From positions 1 through 20,163 of the forward strand of contig JAKSYS010000832.1 in assembly GCA_022925895.1 (NCBI GenBank): a DNA stretch of 20,163 nt, given 5' to 3'. The stretch is from Fragilaria crotonensis (taxonomy: Eukaryota > Bacillariophyta > Fragilariophyceae > Fragilariales > Fragilariaceae). Made by a program: the position numbers and the translations under genes. The notes beneath the pieces were generated by a model, which was given only the letters and a program-made list of their open reading frames with translations, was not told where the DNA came from and searched no databases. Positions 1 through 9,558 of the stretch are shown here, one piece after another. Each line of letters opens with the position of its first letter. The first letter of the stretch is position 1.

Positions 1-609
1 AATATGATGTACAGTACGGAGTACCATACCATAAAACTAGTACTGTAGTACCGCCGAACTGAAACAGTGGTAGGGAGCCCGTCTGGTGTCCCCTTTTCGA
101 GCCGGTCAATCTTTTATTTGCGTAGCTTCTACATCACTGTCTATACGAATACCATCCAGAGATGAGATTCTGGAGGTATTTTTTTATCCCATGAAAAGTA
201 CTTGTACATGGTTGGCTGATAACTGATAACGCATTTAATTTCACGAAGTCGATTTATTCAGAACGTTTGACCGGCTCGAAAAGGGGACATAGACGGGTAC
301 TTGTAGTGGAGTACAAAGTATTCGAGAGTCTGTGCAGTCTCCAACGCCTTGCAGGCACCCTGTTACCCTTTTACCTGCCGTACTCCATCAGTATTCATAT
401 ACTACCTGGTACTACTACCGGTAGTCATACGTCATACGGTAGGACGAAAGCAGGTCCACATAAATCCCCTCCCTCATGCGGTCATGCGGACCTCCCGACG
501 AGAGGACTACGGAAGACATTAGCTTCCAGTCTATTCACTACCCACTACGCCAGGACCAGCATAACTATCAGCACGGGTAAACTTCCTTATCACCTGGCTT
601 ACAACGAGT
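1..609. other. Intergenic region downstream of eIF5B
   Basis: No convincing gene. The open frames present here show no domain and have the composition of random translation. The stretch is rich in TAC, GTA and GTAC words, most obviously at 1-55 and 355-440, a texture that returns at about 15510-15960. It contains the long inverted repeat listed separately at 78-297. The eIF5B stop codon lies at 610-612, so 1-609 includes that gene's 3' flank. No polyadenylation signal can be assigned with confidence. Confidence 0.6.
78..297. repeat. MITE-like inverted repeat of about 31 bp
   Basis: Positions 90-109 read ccccttttcgagccggtcaa, and 267-286 is the exact reverse complement. The match continues outward with one length difference: 78-89 is cccgtctggtgt, and the reverse complement of 287-297 is cccgtctatgt. 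The arms are 157 bp apart, giving a 220-bp unit with no coding capacity. This is the form of a miniature inverted-repeat element. I could not find a clean target-site duplication beside the arms, so the family and exact ends are open. A smaller hairpin (ccaga/tctgg) lies inside near 153-173. A secondary structure without transposon origin remains possible. Confidence 0.6.
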
Positions 610-3600
610 TTAAATAATGTTGAAAACTTTCTTGAGCTTGACCACAAGGCGCCAGTCCTCTGTTTCCAGCTTGTCCTTGAAGTTCTCTTTTAATGCGTCA
701 ATTGAGGCACGGGTCAGAGTTGAATACAAGCTGTGGGAGGCGTCAAACTGACGGCCGTAGGTAATGTTTGGATTCGACTCGTTCACAATTTTGACAGCAA
801 CCGACATTCCCTTGCGAGCGGTATCTTGCTCTCGTCCGTTGCTCTCAATTGACATTACTTTGCCAACATGGAGACCACTAAGGGCAGGGACACACAGGGG
901 TGTGCCAACCTTTAAGATTCCTTCGACAACTTCGCACCCGACGATGATTGGATCCTTTTGATTGAAGACATGTTGTGGGAGAATCTTGATGATACTAGGG
1001 AAGACAGCGATCCTGAAGGATCATGATAGGAAAGGAGTGAGCAATACAACAGCAGCAGCGACGCCATCGCCAACCCGAATCTCACTTACTCAGCAGCTTC
1101 TGCACGTCTCTTTTCACTTAATTCATCCATGAATCTCGTAAATTGATCGAACAGATGATAGATGATGTCAGCGGTGAAAATTCTGACATTCATCTCCGCG
1201 GCATGTTCTCTGGCTTCCTTCTCGACCTCAACGTCGAATGCTAGGATGGTGGCAAACTCGGGCATGCCCTTCTCATTCATGATGGAAATCTTCGTCACAT
1301 CACGCTTGTGGACGGTTCCAATACCAATGGCACTGACAGGGATCGGCGGCTTGGTCTCTTCGCGCAAGAATTGTAATAGCGCCTCCAAGGCACCGAGAGT
1401 CGATGCTTGAACCCTGACACCCTTTTTGTCTGTGCTAAGCTTAGCCTTCAGCTCTGTCAAGTCCGACATGACTTCGGACTTAATATCTTCCTCTTCATCA
1501 TCAGGACCCACCACCATAACTGGTGTACCAGCCATTACCTTGTCTAGGTTGTTACCGATTACCTTGACACCAAGCGCCCCTTTCACCTTCTTGTGATGGA
1601 TGTACTCGGATTTGATGCGCATTTCACGACTGGGAGGGGGAGTAAGCAGCCCGCGAATTTCGGTGACAATGGGTCCATCGAGCGTGCAAAAGACAGCTTT
1701 ATCACCTTCCTTCAAGTACCCGTTCACGACAAGTACGTCCACCGTCATACCAAGACCATCGATAGCCTTGACTTCGAGTACGGTGCATTGAAGATTGGCG
1801 TGCCACATCAGCTCCTTCCACACCTTTTTCTGTGCCATTTGACATAACAGCAGAAGCACATCCTGAACACCTTCGCCGGTGACACCCGAAGTCGGAACTA
1901 ACGGAATAAAGTCAGTGCTCTCCCAGTCATCCTCTCCCATTTCCCAATACAAATTTGAATTAACTCCTTGTTCCATGAGTTGCACCTTGGCATCTTGTGT
2001 GCGGGAGCGGAACTCCTGTATGGTTCCCTCAGGTTGCTCCTTTAAGGCGTCGCGAATAGGCGTATCTTTGCACGTCTTCCACGCGTAACACCGATCGACC
2101 TTGTTCAAGGCAACCACGAACGGAACGTGGCGGGCAACCAACATGTTCAAACTCTCTATCGTCTGCTGCTCAAGACCGTGCATCAGATCGATGACCAGAA
2201 TGGCAACATCACAGAGCGAGGACCCACGAGATCGGAGGTTTGTGAAGGACTCATGCCCCGGTGTATCGATGATTAGCATTCCAGGCACAGTAATCTCGAA
2301 CTTCTCAGTGGCATTGAGTTTTTGTGTCTGAGTTTCTAACGTGGACTTCTCGAAGAATGTAGCGCCGATTTGTTGGGTAATACCGCCAGCTTCGCCTTCT
2401 TGGACATTTGTTTTTCGAATCTTATCTAGGAGGGTAGTCTTTCCTGTATCGACGTGTCCCATGATTACGACGACTGGACATCGAAGATCATCGCGAGAAC
2501 GAGCATCAAGGTTTGCTTTTTCTTGTTCAAGCCGTTTTCTTTTTCCCTCTACACGCTTCATTTCAACAAGTTGTGCCTGGTAGTTCAGCTCGCTCTGTGC
2601 CGCCTCCATCTCGGCACGCTTCTCAGCCTCGATTCTATCGCGCTCAGCACGCTCCAGACCAAGTTGTCGCAATCTCTCTTGTTCTGCTTTCTTTTCTTTT
2701 TCGATCAAGTCCTCGTCATCATCTTCGTTGATTGTGACCTTCTTGAGACGTTTCGTCAGATCTTTGAACTTGTCATCGTCACTGTCGGAAGCATCCCAAT
2801 CATCACCAGAGCCGTCGTCTGCGTCCCAATCGTCGGCATCGTCTTCCAATTCTGGCTTTTCATCTTCCATTTTCGAAACTGATACAGGCTTCACAGGTGC
2901 CTTGAGTGGCTCCACAGCGTCATCATCATCAGCTTCGTCCTCCCAGTCGTCTGGCGCGTCGTCCTCTTCCTGCTTCTTGGTTTCTTCCTGTTTACGTTGT
3001 GGCCCACGCCCCTTTCCTTTCTTTCTTGTCTCGTAGACTACTTTTTGCTTCTTAGGTGCCTCAACTTCCTCCGTCGATTCTCCTTGTTTCGCTTGGCCGT
3101 CTGTGGGAAGCATGCCGGCTAAGCGCATCGCTTCCAGACGCTGTTCCGTCAGCTTTGCCTTCTGCTTCTGAGCTTTGGTCATGTAGGTTCCTTCCTTCTT
3201 CTGGCGTTCCACCTTTTCACGTTGCTTTTGTTTCTTTCGTTCCCTTTCCTCTTCTCTCAAACGCTCCTCCTCTTCCTCCTTGCGGCGTTCTTCGTCTATT
3301 CGGGCCTGTTCTTCTTCTTGCAATTTTCGAATTCGTTCTTCTTCTTCTTGTTGTTTGCGGAGACGTTCGGCAACCAATCGACCGGCTGCTGATGGCTACA
3401 CGGAAAATCGTCATGCAAAAGCACATAGAGTCACACAAGTATGCAATGGATTAAGACACGCGAGGTTAGTTTCAACATCGTGGAAGTGGCATTATTGAAC
3501 CCATTCGCCACGACATGACAACAAATCTCACCTTTTTGGCGGCAGGAGCCTCATCCCCACCAGCCTTGTTGGCTGGCTTCTTCTTTTTCTTCTTCTTGTT

Positions 3601-3846
3601 TGCAGCCGCCTTTTCACCATCATCACCCGCAAGACCTTGAGACGCCAAGAATGCCGCGGCTGCGTCCACTACCTCCGGTTCCTTCGAAACGGCTGCTGGT
3701 TGTTGTGCTTCTACGACTGCAACGGCCGGAGCAGCGTCAGTTGCTGCTACTTTATTCTTGCTAGCTTCTTGTTCCAAGAGAGCCTCCCAGTCATCATCGT
3801 CCGCTGCAGCGGATGCTTGCTTTTTGTTCGCCTTCTTCTTTACCAT
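610..3846 (-). CDS. EIF5B: Eukaryotic translation initiation factor 5B (three exons)
   Basis: GTPase that joins the 60S subunit to the 48S complex and stabilises initiator Met-tRNA; cytosolic. Exons by GT-AG reading: 3846-3532, 3395-1090 and 1012-610, with introns of 136 and 77 bp, giving 1007 residues, close to yeast eIF5B. The N-terminal ~400 residues are a charged Lys/Glu/Asp-rich extension with a coiled-coil look (about 112-195), typical of the family. GTPase motifs: G1 GHVDTGKT at ~418, G2 around GGITQQ at ~442, G3 DTPGH at ~482, G4 NKVD at ~536. Domain III ends with ADIIYHLFDQF. Domain IV is encoded by exon 3 (IIVGCEVVEGILKVGTPLC onward). The exon 2/3 splice (ga|gtaagt ... cag|g) restores the reading frame in phase 2. 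Without it the protein would lack domain IV. The start is the ATG at 3846, followed by MVKKKANKK. Identification is firm; the splice sites are read by eye. Confidence 0.95.
1013..1089 (-). other. eIF5B intron 2
   Basis: 77-bp intron on the minus strand with donor gtaagt and acceptor ccttcag. It is phase 2: GA plus G makes the Glu codon that links the end of domain III to domain IV. Reading through it hits a TAA at once (1088-1086). Confidence 0.85.
3396..3531 (-). other. eIF5B intron 1
   Basis: 136-bp intron on the minus strand. The donor is gtgaga after AAG codon 105; the acceptor is gtgtag before CCATCAGCAGCC. It is phase 0. An in-frame TAG is formed by the acceptor itself, so exon 2 cannot extend upstream, and no ATG opens exon 2 (its open frame first reaches a TTG). 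Splicing to the Lys-rich exon 1 is therefore required. Confidence 0.85.
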
Positions 3847-4149
3847 GATGGAAGATACAACAACGTGCGTTCGTTATTTTGTGTGTTGAGATGGAGTCTC
3901 GCGTTGATACGTTGATCACTGTGCCGTCTGCCGTCTCGCAGCGTCGGATTGATCCAACCTCCAAACACTTGGCGACAATATGGAACGGTGAAGCCTGTGG
4001 GAACCACGAATCCATTCCGACGGTGGTTTGAGGTTAGGATTCTGGATTCCGTTCGGATAACGGATTCTACATGCATACGTACAGTAGCCCGAGTGCATAC
4101 ATACTACGGTAGCTGTAGTATATAGCATGTATGCGCAGCAACGGTATGT
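3847..4149. other. 5' flank of eIF5B
   Basis: Non-coding, about 300 bp, between the eIF5B start and the hAT-like element. The open frames here have no recognisable domain. It presumably contains the eIF5B promoter, but no TATA box or other element stands out. The stretch at 4075-4150 has the TAC/GTA-rich texture seen elsewhere between genes. Confidence 0.5.
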
Positions 4150-4157
4150 ATAAACAC

Positions 4158-4478
4158 CAGAGACGGGAATTTCTGAAAATATCAAACCCATGGGTACCCA
4201 CGTAAAGCTACGCTCACGGAAGTACCAGCCCAAACCCACCCAGAACCCATACGATCTACCAAGACCTACCCAAACCCACCCAAACCCAGTAGTTAGTACT
4301 GGAGTAGATGGTTATACTACTACCGGTAGCAAACATCTACTGTCATTTTTTGCAATGATTTGCCGGCCCACCCAGACCCACCCATGAAATCCTGAGCTCA
4401 CCCAAAACCCACCCTTAACCCAATGGGTTTGGGTGGGCCGTGGGTTTGGGTGGGCTGGGTCTGAAATTCCCGTCTCTG
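4158..4478. mobile_element. Non-autonomous hAT-like DNA element (MITE), 321 bp
   Basis: Both ends carry the 16-bp terminal inverted repeat CAGAGACGGGAATTTC (4158-4173, and reverse complement at 4463-4478). The element is flanked by a perfect 8-bp direct repeat, ATAAACAC, at 4150-4157 and 4479-4486. An 8-bp duplication with termini starting CAG is characteristic of the hAT superfamily. There is no transposase; the interior is C-rich on the left (4230-4290) and G-rich on the right (4425-4459), so the two halves are partly complementary. The perfect target duplication argues for a fairly recent insertion. It sits between the eIF5B promoter side and the 3' end of the fibrillin gene. Family assignment is inference from target length and end bases. 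Confidence 0.88.
4425..4459 (+). repeat. G-rich tract with seven GGG runs (possible G-quadruplex)
   Basis: GGG runs occur at 4425, 4431, 4435, 4442, 4448, 4452 and 4457, separated by 1 to 4 bases, formed by two near-copies of GGGTTTGGGTGGG. C-rich counterparts (cccaaacccaccc) lie at 4230-4290 and 4370-4415. The tract lies inside the hAT-like element and meets the usual sequence rule for an intramolecular G-quadruplex. It is not the TTAGGG telomere repeat. Confidence 0.6.
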
Positions 4479-4716
4479 ATAAACACTCGTATTACAGTGC
4501 TACGTATGCCAAGTACTCCAAACTGCAACTGAATGCAGTATCGTATGATACGTACACCGTCGTAGAAAAAAGAGATCACGAGGCATTCATTCGTCGGGGA
4601 AAACAACGAGCCGAACGCAGCGACTCAACAGCAAACTACAAGAAATACTGGTAGGAAAAGACCTGCGAGATTGCCATACATTAAAGTTGCTAGCGATTGA
4701 CCCGAGAAGCATGCCT

Positions 4717-5601
4717 TTAAAACCATTCTGGATCGGATCGAACGTTGACGGCTACAAAGTTTTGTTGTGTCCGAAGAATGCGCATGCGCTCGTCCAGAAA
4801 GAGGATCCTAGCTTTTCCAAAGGGTGCGGTCAAAGGTCCTTCGATAAGCAACGGTGCTTGCTGTAGTATGCTAACCGGCAGTCCGTTGGTTTGAAGGGCA
4901 TCAATCCACGCCGCTGGGTCTGCTGCAATTGAAGCGCCATCCTTATTGTTGCCATCGTCCGCAACGAGCTCAATACCCGACACATCCAAATTCAAAAGTA
5001 GTGGATCCGTCGGAGATGCGGTCGCCTTCGTACATACCTTTTGCAATATCCGCGATTCAGACGTTCCTGAAAACGGCAAGAAATCCGCCCATTCAGGTCT
5101 TTTCCATTCAATCACATTCTTGACGTAGGGTGGAGTGCAGTCTTGACCAATGCGTCCCAGTTTGGCGGTTGGTATCGATGCTAATGAGGTTATATCAGGT
5201 GCATCAGTATATACCAACGTCCATTTGCCGCAAATGTTGGGTCCGGGTATGTAGGTTGTCGTGTCATAGTATGGCGAGGCGGGTTCCGTTGTTGGGTTTA
5301 ACGCAGCCAACTGGTCAATGATGGCAATGGCTTCTTGCCGCTTGGAGCGAGATGCGTCGAATCCACGATTTGTCACTTCACCCAGGCTGAGGATCTCCGT
5401 TTGGAGACGAAGAATCAACTCCGACTCTGCCGTCGCTTCTTGATCATCAACGATTGATGAGGTAGAACTGAGAGGTCGATTGAGGACAATGCATCGTTCC
5501 TTGCTCTGGTTACATGCAATAAAAGACTGGACAGGGGTCAATATGCCGAGAAGGAGAGTGGCAATTAACATGGTCACTGCTGTGCTCGTTCTTGTCGTCA
5601 T
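4717..5601 (-). CDS. PAP/fibrillin-like plastid lipid-associated protein
   Basis: Plastid-lipid-associated (fibrillin) proteins bind lipids at thylakoids and plastoglobules. This one is 294 residues, a single exon, starting at the ATG at 5601; an upstream TTG two codons earlier is not needed. Residues 1-26 form a signal peptide with a hydrophobic core (MLIATLLLGIL) ending VQS, followed at once by Phe (FIAC). This is the pattern that sends diatom proteins through the ER into the plastid. The fibrillin hallmarks are the entry strand GKWTLVYTDAPDI in the middle and a C-terminal block with FLDERMRILRTQQNF near the end. The region between is less conserved. It is divergently oriented from the gene starting at 5909, with 307 bp between starts. 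The subfamily and the precise lipid partner cannot be told. Confidence 0.82.
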   Translation of the reverse strand: MTTRTSTAVTMLIATLLLGILTPVQSFIACNQSKERCIVLNRPLSSTSSIVDDQEATAESELILRLQTEILSLGEVTNRGFDASRSKRQEAIAIIDQLAALNPTTEPASPYYDTTTYIPGPNICGKWTLVYTDAPDITSLASIPTAKLGRIGQDCTPPYVKNVIEWKRPEWADFLPFSGTSESRILQKVCTKATASPTDPLLLNLDVSGIELVADDGNNKDGASIAADPAAWIDALQTNGLPVSILQQAPLLIEGPLTAPFGKARILFLDERMRILRTQQNFVAVNVRSDPEWF

Positions 5602-5908
5602 GGACAATCCACTCCAATTCCACCGTCAAGTGCCCAAAGTTGTGTTCTCAAACCTCATTGCAAAAAGTTGTCCGTGGTCTGATTTTTCTAAATTCCAAAG
5701 CACAGCCAGCATTCATTTCGGGATTCAACATGGAAAGCAAAAACTAAAACAGACAACAAGTCACGGTGGCTTTAATCTCTTATTTCAACCACGTGGAACT
5801 GGGGAAATGATGGCGGAGTGTGGTGGCAGTTTTTGACACAAGCGCGACAGCATCAGCCATAAAAATTAAACAACCCTTTCACCCCAAAAGTCTTACATCT
5901 CGGCCATC
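5602..5908. promoter_or_regulatory. Divergent promoter region between fibrillin and Met-rich protein genes
   Basis: 307 bp separates the two start codons, so both promoters and 5' leaders must lie here. Both products carry signal peptides. I see no strong TATA box. Assignment as a shared promoter rests on gene arrangement only. Confidence 0.45.
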
Positions 5909-6860
5909 ATGAAGTTTGTTAGAATCGTCAGTCTCATTAGTCTGCTGGTCTCGGTACGTTGATCCATTAACATGATGACCATGAGCTATCCTAATATTAT
6001 CAACCAACATGTCATACTCGCTTACCTTCACCACATCTGATCAATCCTACTCTCAGCCGGCATGCGCTCAATTTGGTGTAGCTGGCGGTCGCAAGAAGAA
6101 AGTCGGCACGTCGTTTCAAGAACTCAATGAAAAGGTCAAAGCAGAAGGAACAGGTGCTGCAGCAGCAGCTGGTGGTGCGGGAGCTGATGACCTTGCCAAA
6201 CTTCAAGAAATGATGGCCAAAGCCTTTGAAGATCCTGCCGCACTCGAAGCCATTAATCAATTGAGTTCAGGACTACAAGATGTTATGGAAGAGTTGGGAA
6301 AGATGGATCCTGAAGCTCTTCAAGCGCAAATGGAGCAAGCAATGAAGTTAATGACACAGGGCGATATCATGGATGCTGTGATTTCGAAGAAGGATGAAGT
6401 CTTGGCTAGCTTGGAACAAACCGGCTTGGTGCCGCCAGCGGAATTGGCAAAGTACAAGGCAGACCCTGCTTATTTTGAGGAGCAAATGAAAGGCGCATTT
6501 GACCAAATGAAGGGATTGTTTGAAAATCCAGATTTACTTAAAACTGCATCCGAAGCCATGAAAGGAATGCAGGAGGCCATGTCGGATCCCCTCCTTACAA
6601 AAATGCAAGAATTGCTCATGGCTGACAGCGTGTCAGAGGTCGAGATTGAGGAATTGCGATTGTCTTTCCTCCAGAATCCAAACTGGATGCAAGATAACCC
6701 ATCCATGGCAATGTTCCAGGGTCTTTCAGAAGAAGTGAAGGATGCAAGAAAGTTTAAGAATGGTTTTCTCGAGGCCCGGAAATCTATTACTGACATGATG
6801 GGTGGCATGGGAATGGGTATGAATGTCGCTGCTGGTGGAGCTGGCGTCGGCGAACTCTGA
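5909..6860 (+). CDS. Signal-peptide protein rich in Met and DP/NP motifs, STI1-like (two exons)
   Basis: Function not recognised. Exon 1 is 5909-5953 (15 codons, MKFVRIVSLISLLVS); intron 5954-6056 is 103 bp (gtacgt...ctctcag, phase 0); exon 2 is 6057-6860. The product is 282 residues. The splice creates a clean signal peptide with a likely cleavage after ACA, before QFG. An ATG at 6009 lies within the intron and gives a Ser/Thr-rich, non-hydrophobic start, so exon 1 is preferred. The mature protein is helical, with amphipathic stretches spaced by DP or NP: EDPAALEAI, MDPEALQAQM, ENPDLLKTA, SDPLLTKM, QNPNWM. It ends in a Gly/Met tail (MMGGMGMGMN). This is reminiscent of STI1/heat-shock-chaperonin-binding repeats of Hip, ubiquilin and Tic40, but the match is by eye and weak. 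Cleavage before Gln rather than Phe leaves secretion and plastid entry both possible. Confidence 0.75.
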
Positions 6861-6971
6861 AAAACATGATAGCCTAGATTACTCAGTGTACTCTGTGATT
6901 TACATTCGATCGCATTTTTGCTCTCGTATCTTCTGGTACAGACAATTTTTTCCCTAGCACTCCGTCCTTTG

Positions 6972-9009
6972 TCATGTCGACTCTTTGGGTCCGTCTGGAA
7001 TAGGGGTCCATCCATCCAATCGATGTCTCCACTGCAGCATAACCAACATAACGAAACCTAGCCCAAAGAGGCCCGCCACGAGCGTCATGGGATGAACAGT
7101 GGGAGGAATGAAGCCCAAATCCGAAATCTTATCAGGCTGGTCGTAGAGGATGGGATCAAAACCTTGATGCGAAAGACAGTGAGGGCCCGTCCAACCTACA
7201 AAGCATTCACATTCCTTGCCTGGGCTGCATCGACCACGTTTGGGACCGCCGCAGGCACCTGCTGATTCATCGATCGCTTGCGTATTACAAGCTCCTCGCC
7301 CAGTTTGAATTCCTTTGAGGGGATGCACCTGTTGAAGGGAATGAAATAGTTAGCACACCAATGGCGAACACACGGGACAGTTTATAGGGAGCAAGACGTA
7401 CATCATCAGCAGTCTTGTAGAGCTTCTCATGTGCCTCGATAAATTTCCTTGTTGGTCGTTCAGGGGTAGAACATCCCACTTTTTGCATTTCGTTCGTTGG
7501 GTCTTGGTACACCCTAACCCAATTGATCTTGTACTCCGGCGGACCTTCAGCATTTGTCACCATATCACAGAAGCCTTCCGAGAAACCACATGTGTCTTGC
7601 CACCTCGTGGATCTACACCTATAGTTTTTGCATGGACAAGCGCCAGGGCATGTTCTGGGGAAGCCCCATTGTTTGGATACGGCGGTATTGAGGAGAATGT
7701 ACATGGGCTCAGATGAAATTTCTGATCCTGCGAGGATGGAAAAGTCAGTTATGATTCATCTGCTGCGGATGCATCATGACATTCATACGCGATATGCATG
7801 CTTACCTAAATCCGCCTTCACAACTCCGGTGCCATTAATGGATAGCACAAGCTCTCCGTCAAGGTACCATCGCAGATATCCATCTGTTTCATTCGATGGT
7901 AAGTCCCACTCTAATCGATAGACATGAGGCTTCGCGAAGTAGTCTGCATCCAGCTGTCGATTGAAACTAATAGCATCACTCCAATAATCCTGTCGCGCTG
8001 GATCGAATTCTCCTTTGAAGCTGTTGTAGTTGCCGTAGAAGTTAATATTCAGTGAAGAGTTTGCACCGCCCTTAAGCCCCTCATACCACTGTCCTGGTCC
8101 AGGCCAATTTCCGTCACCCGGTCGATTTGCCGGTCTACCGGGCGCCACTTGGTACGATGCGCTCATGAATGGTTGGCCGACGGATGATTGCAAAAAAGGA
8201 CCTTCATTTGCCCGCGTCGGTCCAGGTTGTACTTCAAATATGTCAATCTCTGGCGCCCCACGGCCCAGTCTCTTCTCCATCCCGTAGTGAGCAATGTTGG
8301 CACACCCGCTAATCAATTGCGCGGTCCTACTTTTGGTCGTGCACGTCGTTGAACTCCATGGCCACACGTGTTCAGATGAGGCAACGTAGGTGTGTCTGGC
8401 GAGGTTCCCCAGCATCCAAAACGCTGGCCAGAGTCCCCCAACGTCGTGTCGGCCCGGCAGGATGGCTTCGGCTTCGACAATACCGCCCGTGAAGCAAAAT
8501 TTATTCCAAGACTGTAACATGGCCGATCTAAAGTGTTTGGTAGTGTGCGTGTTCTGTCGTTTGACATCGTCATATCCAATGACACTAGTATCGGCAGCTT
8601 CTGTGGTAATGACAAGTTCACCATCGGCGTTGGTGACGGCATTTTGTGGACTGTAATAATGCAGTGCATCGTTGGTGTAATCGTTCTTATCGAGCGCAGT
8701 CCATCTAGGATCAGATCCATCTTCAAAGGTCCGACCGGGTGTGTTGAATTCATCCGAGAAAACAAGTTGAAACGTCTTGGTGGTGACGGTTGGTATAGCG
8801 GTGGGAGTTGAAGACGGTGACGCCGATGGATATTCGGTCCAGTTCGCGGTGATGTTGACAGGAGCACGTGTTGCTGAGGGTTTCGGATCGTTGCGGATTC
8901 TCGGTACATAGGAGTCTGTACTAAGAGCATCCAAGGGTGTGTCCGGGTCGATCCAATCCGCGGCGGCGAATGGCATTATCGCGAAACACAATATTCTTGC
9001 TCCCCTCAT
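6972..9009 (-). CDS. GH16 beta-glucan enzyme of the KRE6/SKN1 type, with EGF-like module and C-terminal anchor (three exons)
   Basis: Fungal KRE6/SKN1 relatives are needed for beta-1,6-glucan; diatom homologues are proposed beta-1,6-transglycosylases of chrysolaminarin synthesis. Exons: 9009-7806, 7727-7402 and 7328-6972 (introns 78 and 73 bp, GT-AG), 628 residues. The start is the ATG at 9009, which gives a signal peptide (MRGARILCFAIMPFAAADW); an upstream in-frame start at 9087 would bury it. The GH16 domain runs from about 80 (FQLVFSDEFN) to about 485, with the catalytic motif EIDIFE at 254-259 (nucleophile Glu, Asp, acid/base Glu). SEISSEPMYILLNTAVS at the exon 1/2 join is typical of KRE6/SKN1. 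Exon 3 adds a Cys-rich EGF-like stretch (about 523-561, CSPGKECECFVGWTGPHC) and a membrane segment (591-610) with an 18-residue tail. The topology predicted is type I, lumenal catalytic domain. Hydrolase versus transglycosylase cannot be decided from sequence. Confidence 0.9.
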
Positions 9010-9420
9010 GGTTTTGATTGGGTACGCGTATAAGATATTGCGGTTGCAAGATTCGAAGCTGTGAAGAAGGTAAACGCGTTGGCCCAACGATCAGGTTAAA
9101 GAAAGGGATCAGCTTGACCTTCGTAATCTCGATGAAAAATGAAGCGATTGGATCGAATCTACCTTCCGCGTACCTCTGTCACGCGTGGTCAAGACTTCGC
9201 GGACTTTGATTGGTACGAACGTCGTTGTTGCAATTGATTCTGCTGCGAATAGGAAGGGAAACCGCCTCCTCGTTATTCCTTGATAGATTCAGAACTACTC
9301 AAGTAGAAAACTGATGACAATGATCTACTGAGTACTCGTACTCAGTAACAATCATCAAGATTCAGAAGTTCAAACCTTCATGCATTTGATATGGGCATAC
9401 CAGGTGGTTTCAATTGGCGA
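9010..9420. other. 5' flank of GH16 gene, with hairpin
   Basis: Non-coding region upstream of the GH16 start. It contains a perfect inverted repeat: TACTGAGTAC (9326-9335) and GTACTCAGTA (9338-9347), two bases apart. The 10-mer agattcagaa occurs at 9285-9294 and again at 9358-9367, on either side of this hairpin. No gene is seen. The GC-rich retroelement appears to begin soon after 9420, so the GH16 promoter may be confined to this ~400 bp. Confidence 0.5.
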
Positions 9421-9432
9421 CGTGAGCCTTTG

Positions 9433-9558
9433 AACGTGTTGTCACGTTGCCCCGTTGCACTACAGACTTCATACCCACCCGTCAGCGGCAGCGTAGACGG
9501 AAGGGCGTCGAACCCGGACGAGCCAGCATCATGCGTCACCCAAAAGATTCGGTGACGC
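9433..9558. repeat. Hairpins in the 5' leader of the retroelement
   Basis: Two perfect stems: AACGTG (9433-9438) with CACGTT (9443-9448), loop of 4; and GCGTCACC (9533-9540) with GGTGACGC (9551-9558), loop of 10. They mark the structured, GC-rich beginning of the element. Role unknown. Confidence 0.45.

Noticed and set aside
267-617. Open frame of 116 codons on the plus strand
   Set aside because: No domain. Part of it lies in the inverted-repeat arm and the rest in TAC/GTA-rich intergenic DNA, and it ends against the eIF5B stop on the other strand.
1593-3454. Several plus-strand open frames of 70 to 140 codons
   Set aside because: They are antisense shadows of the eIF5B GAA/GAG/AAG-rich coding strand, rich in Ser, Phe, Leu and Cys.
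4717-5607. Fibrillin start at 5607 (TTG), TrhO-OMT start at 16367 (TTG), gag start at 9822 (GTG)
   Set aside because: Each has an ATG two to four codons downstream in frame, which is the expected start in a nuclear eukaryotic gene.
7783-9087. Longer GH16 start at 9087
   Set aside because: It would place 26 non-hydrophobic residues ahead of a clean signal peptide starting at the ATG at 9009.
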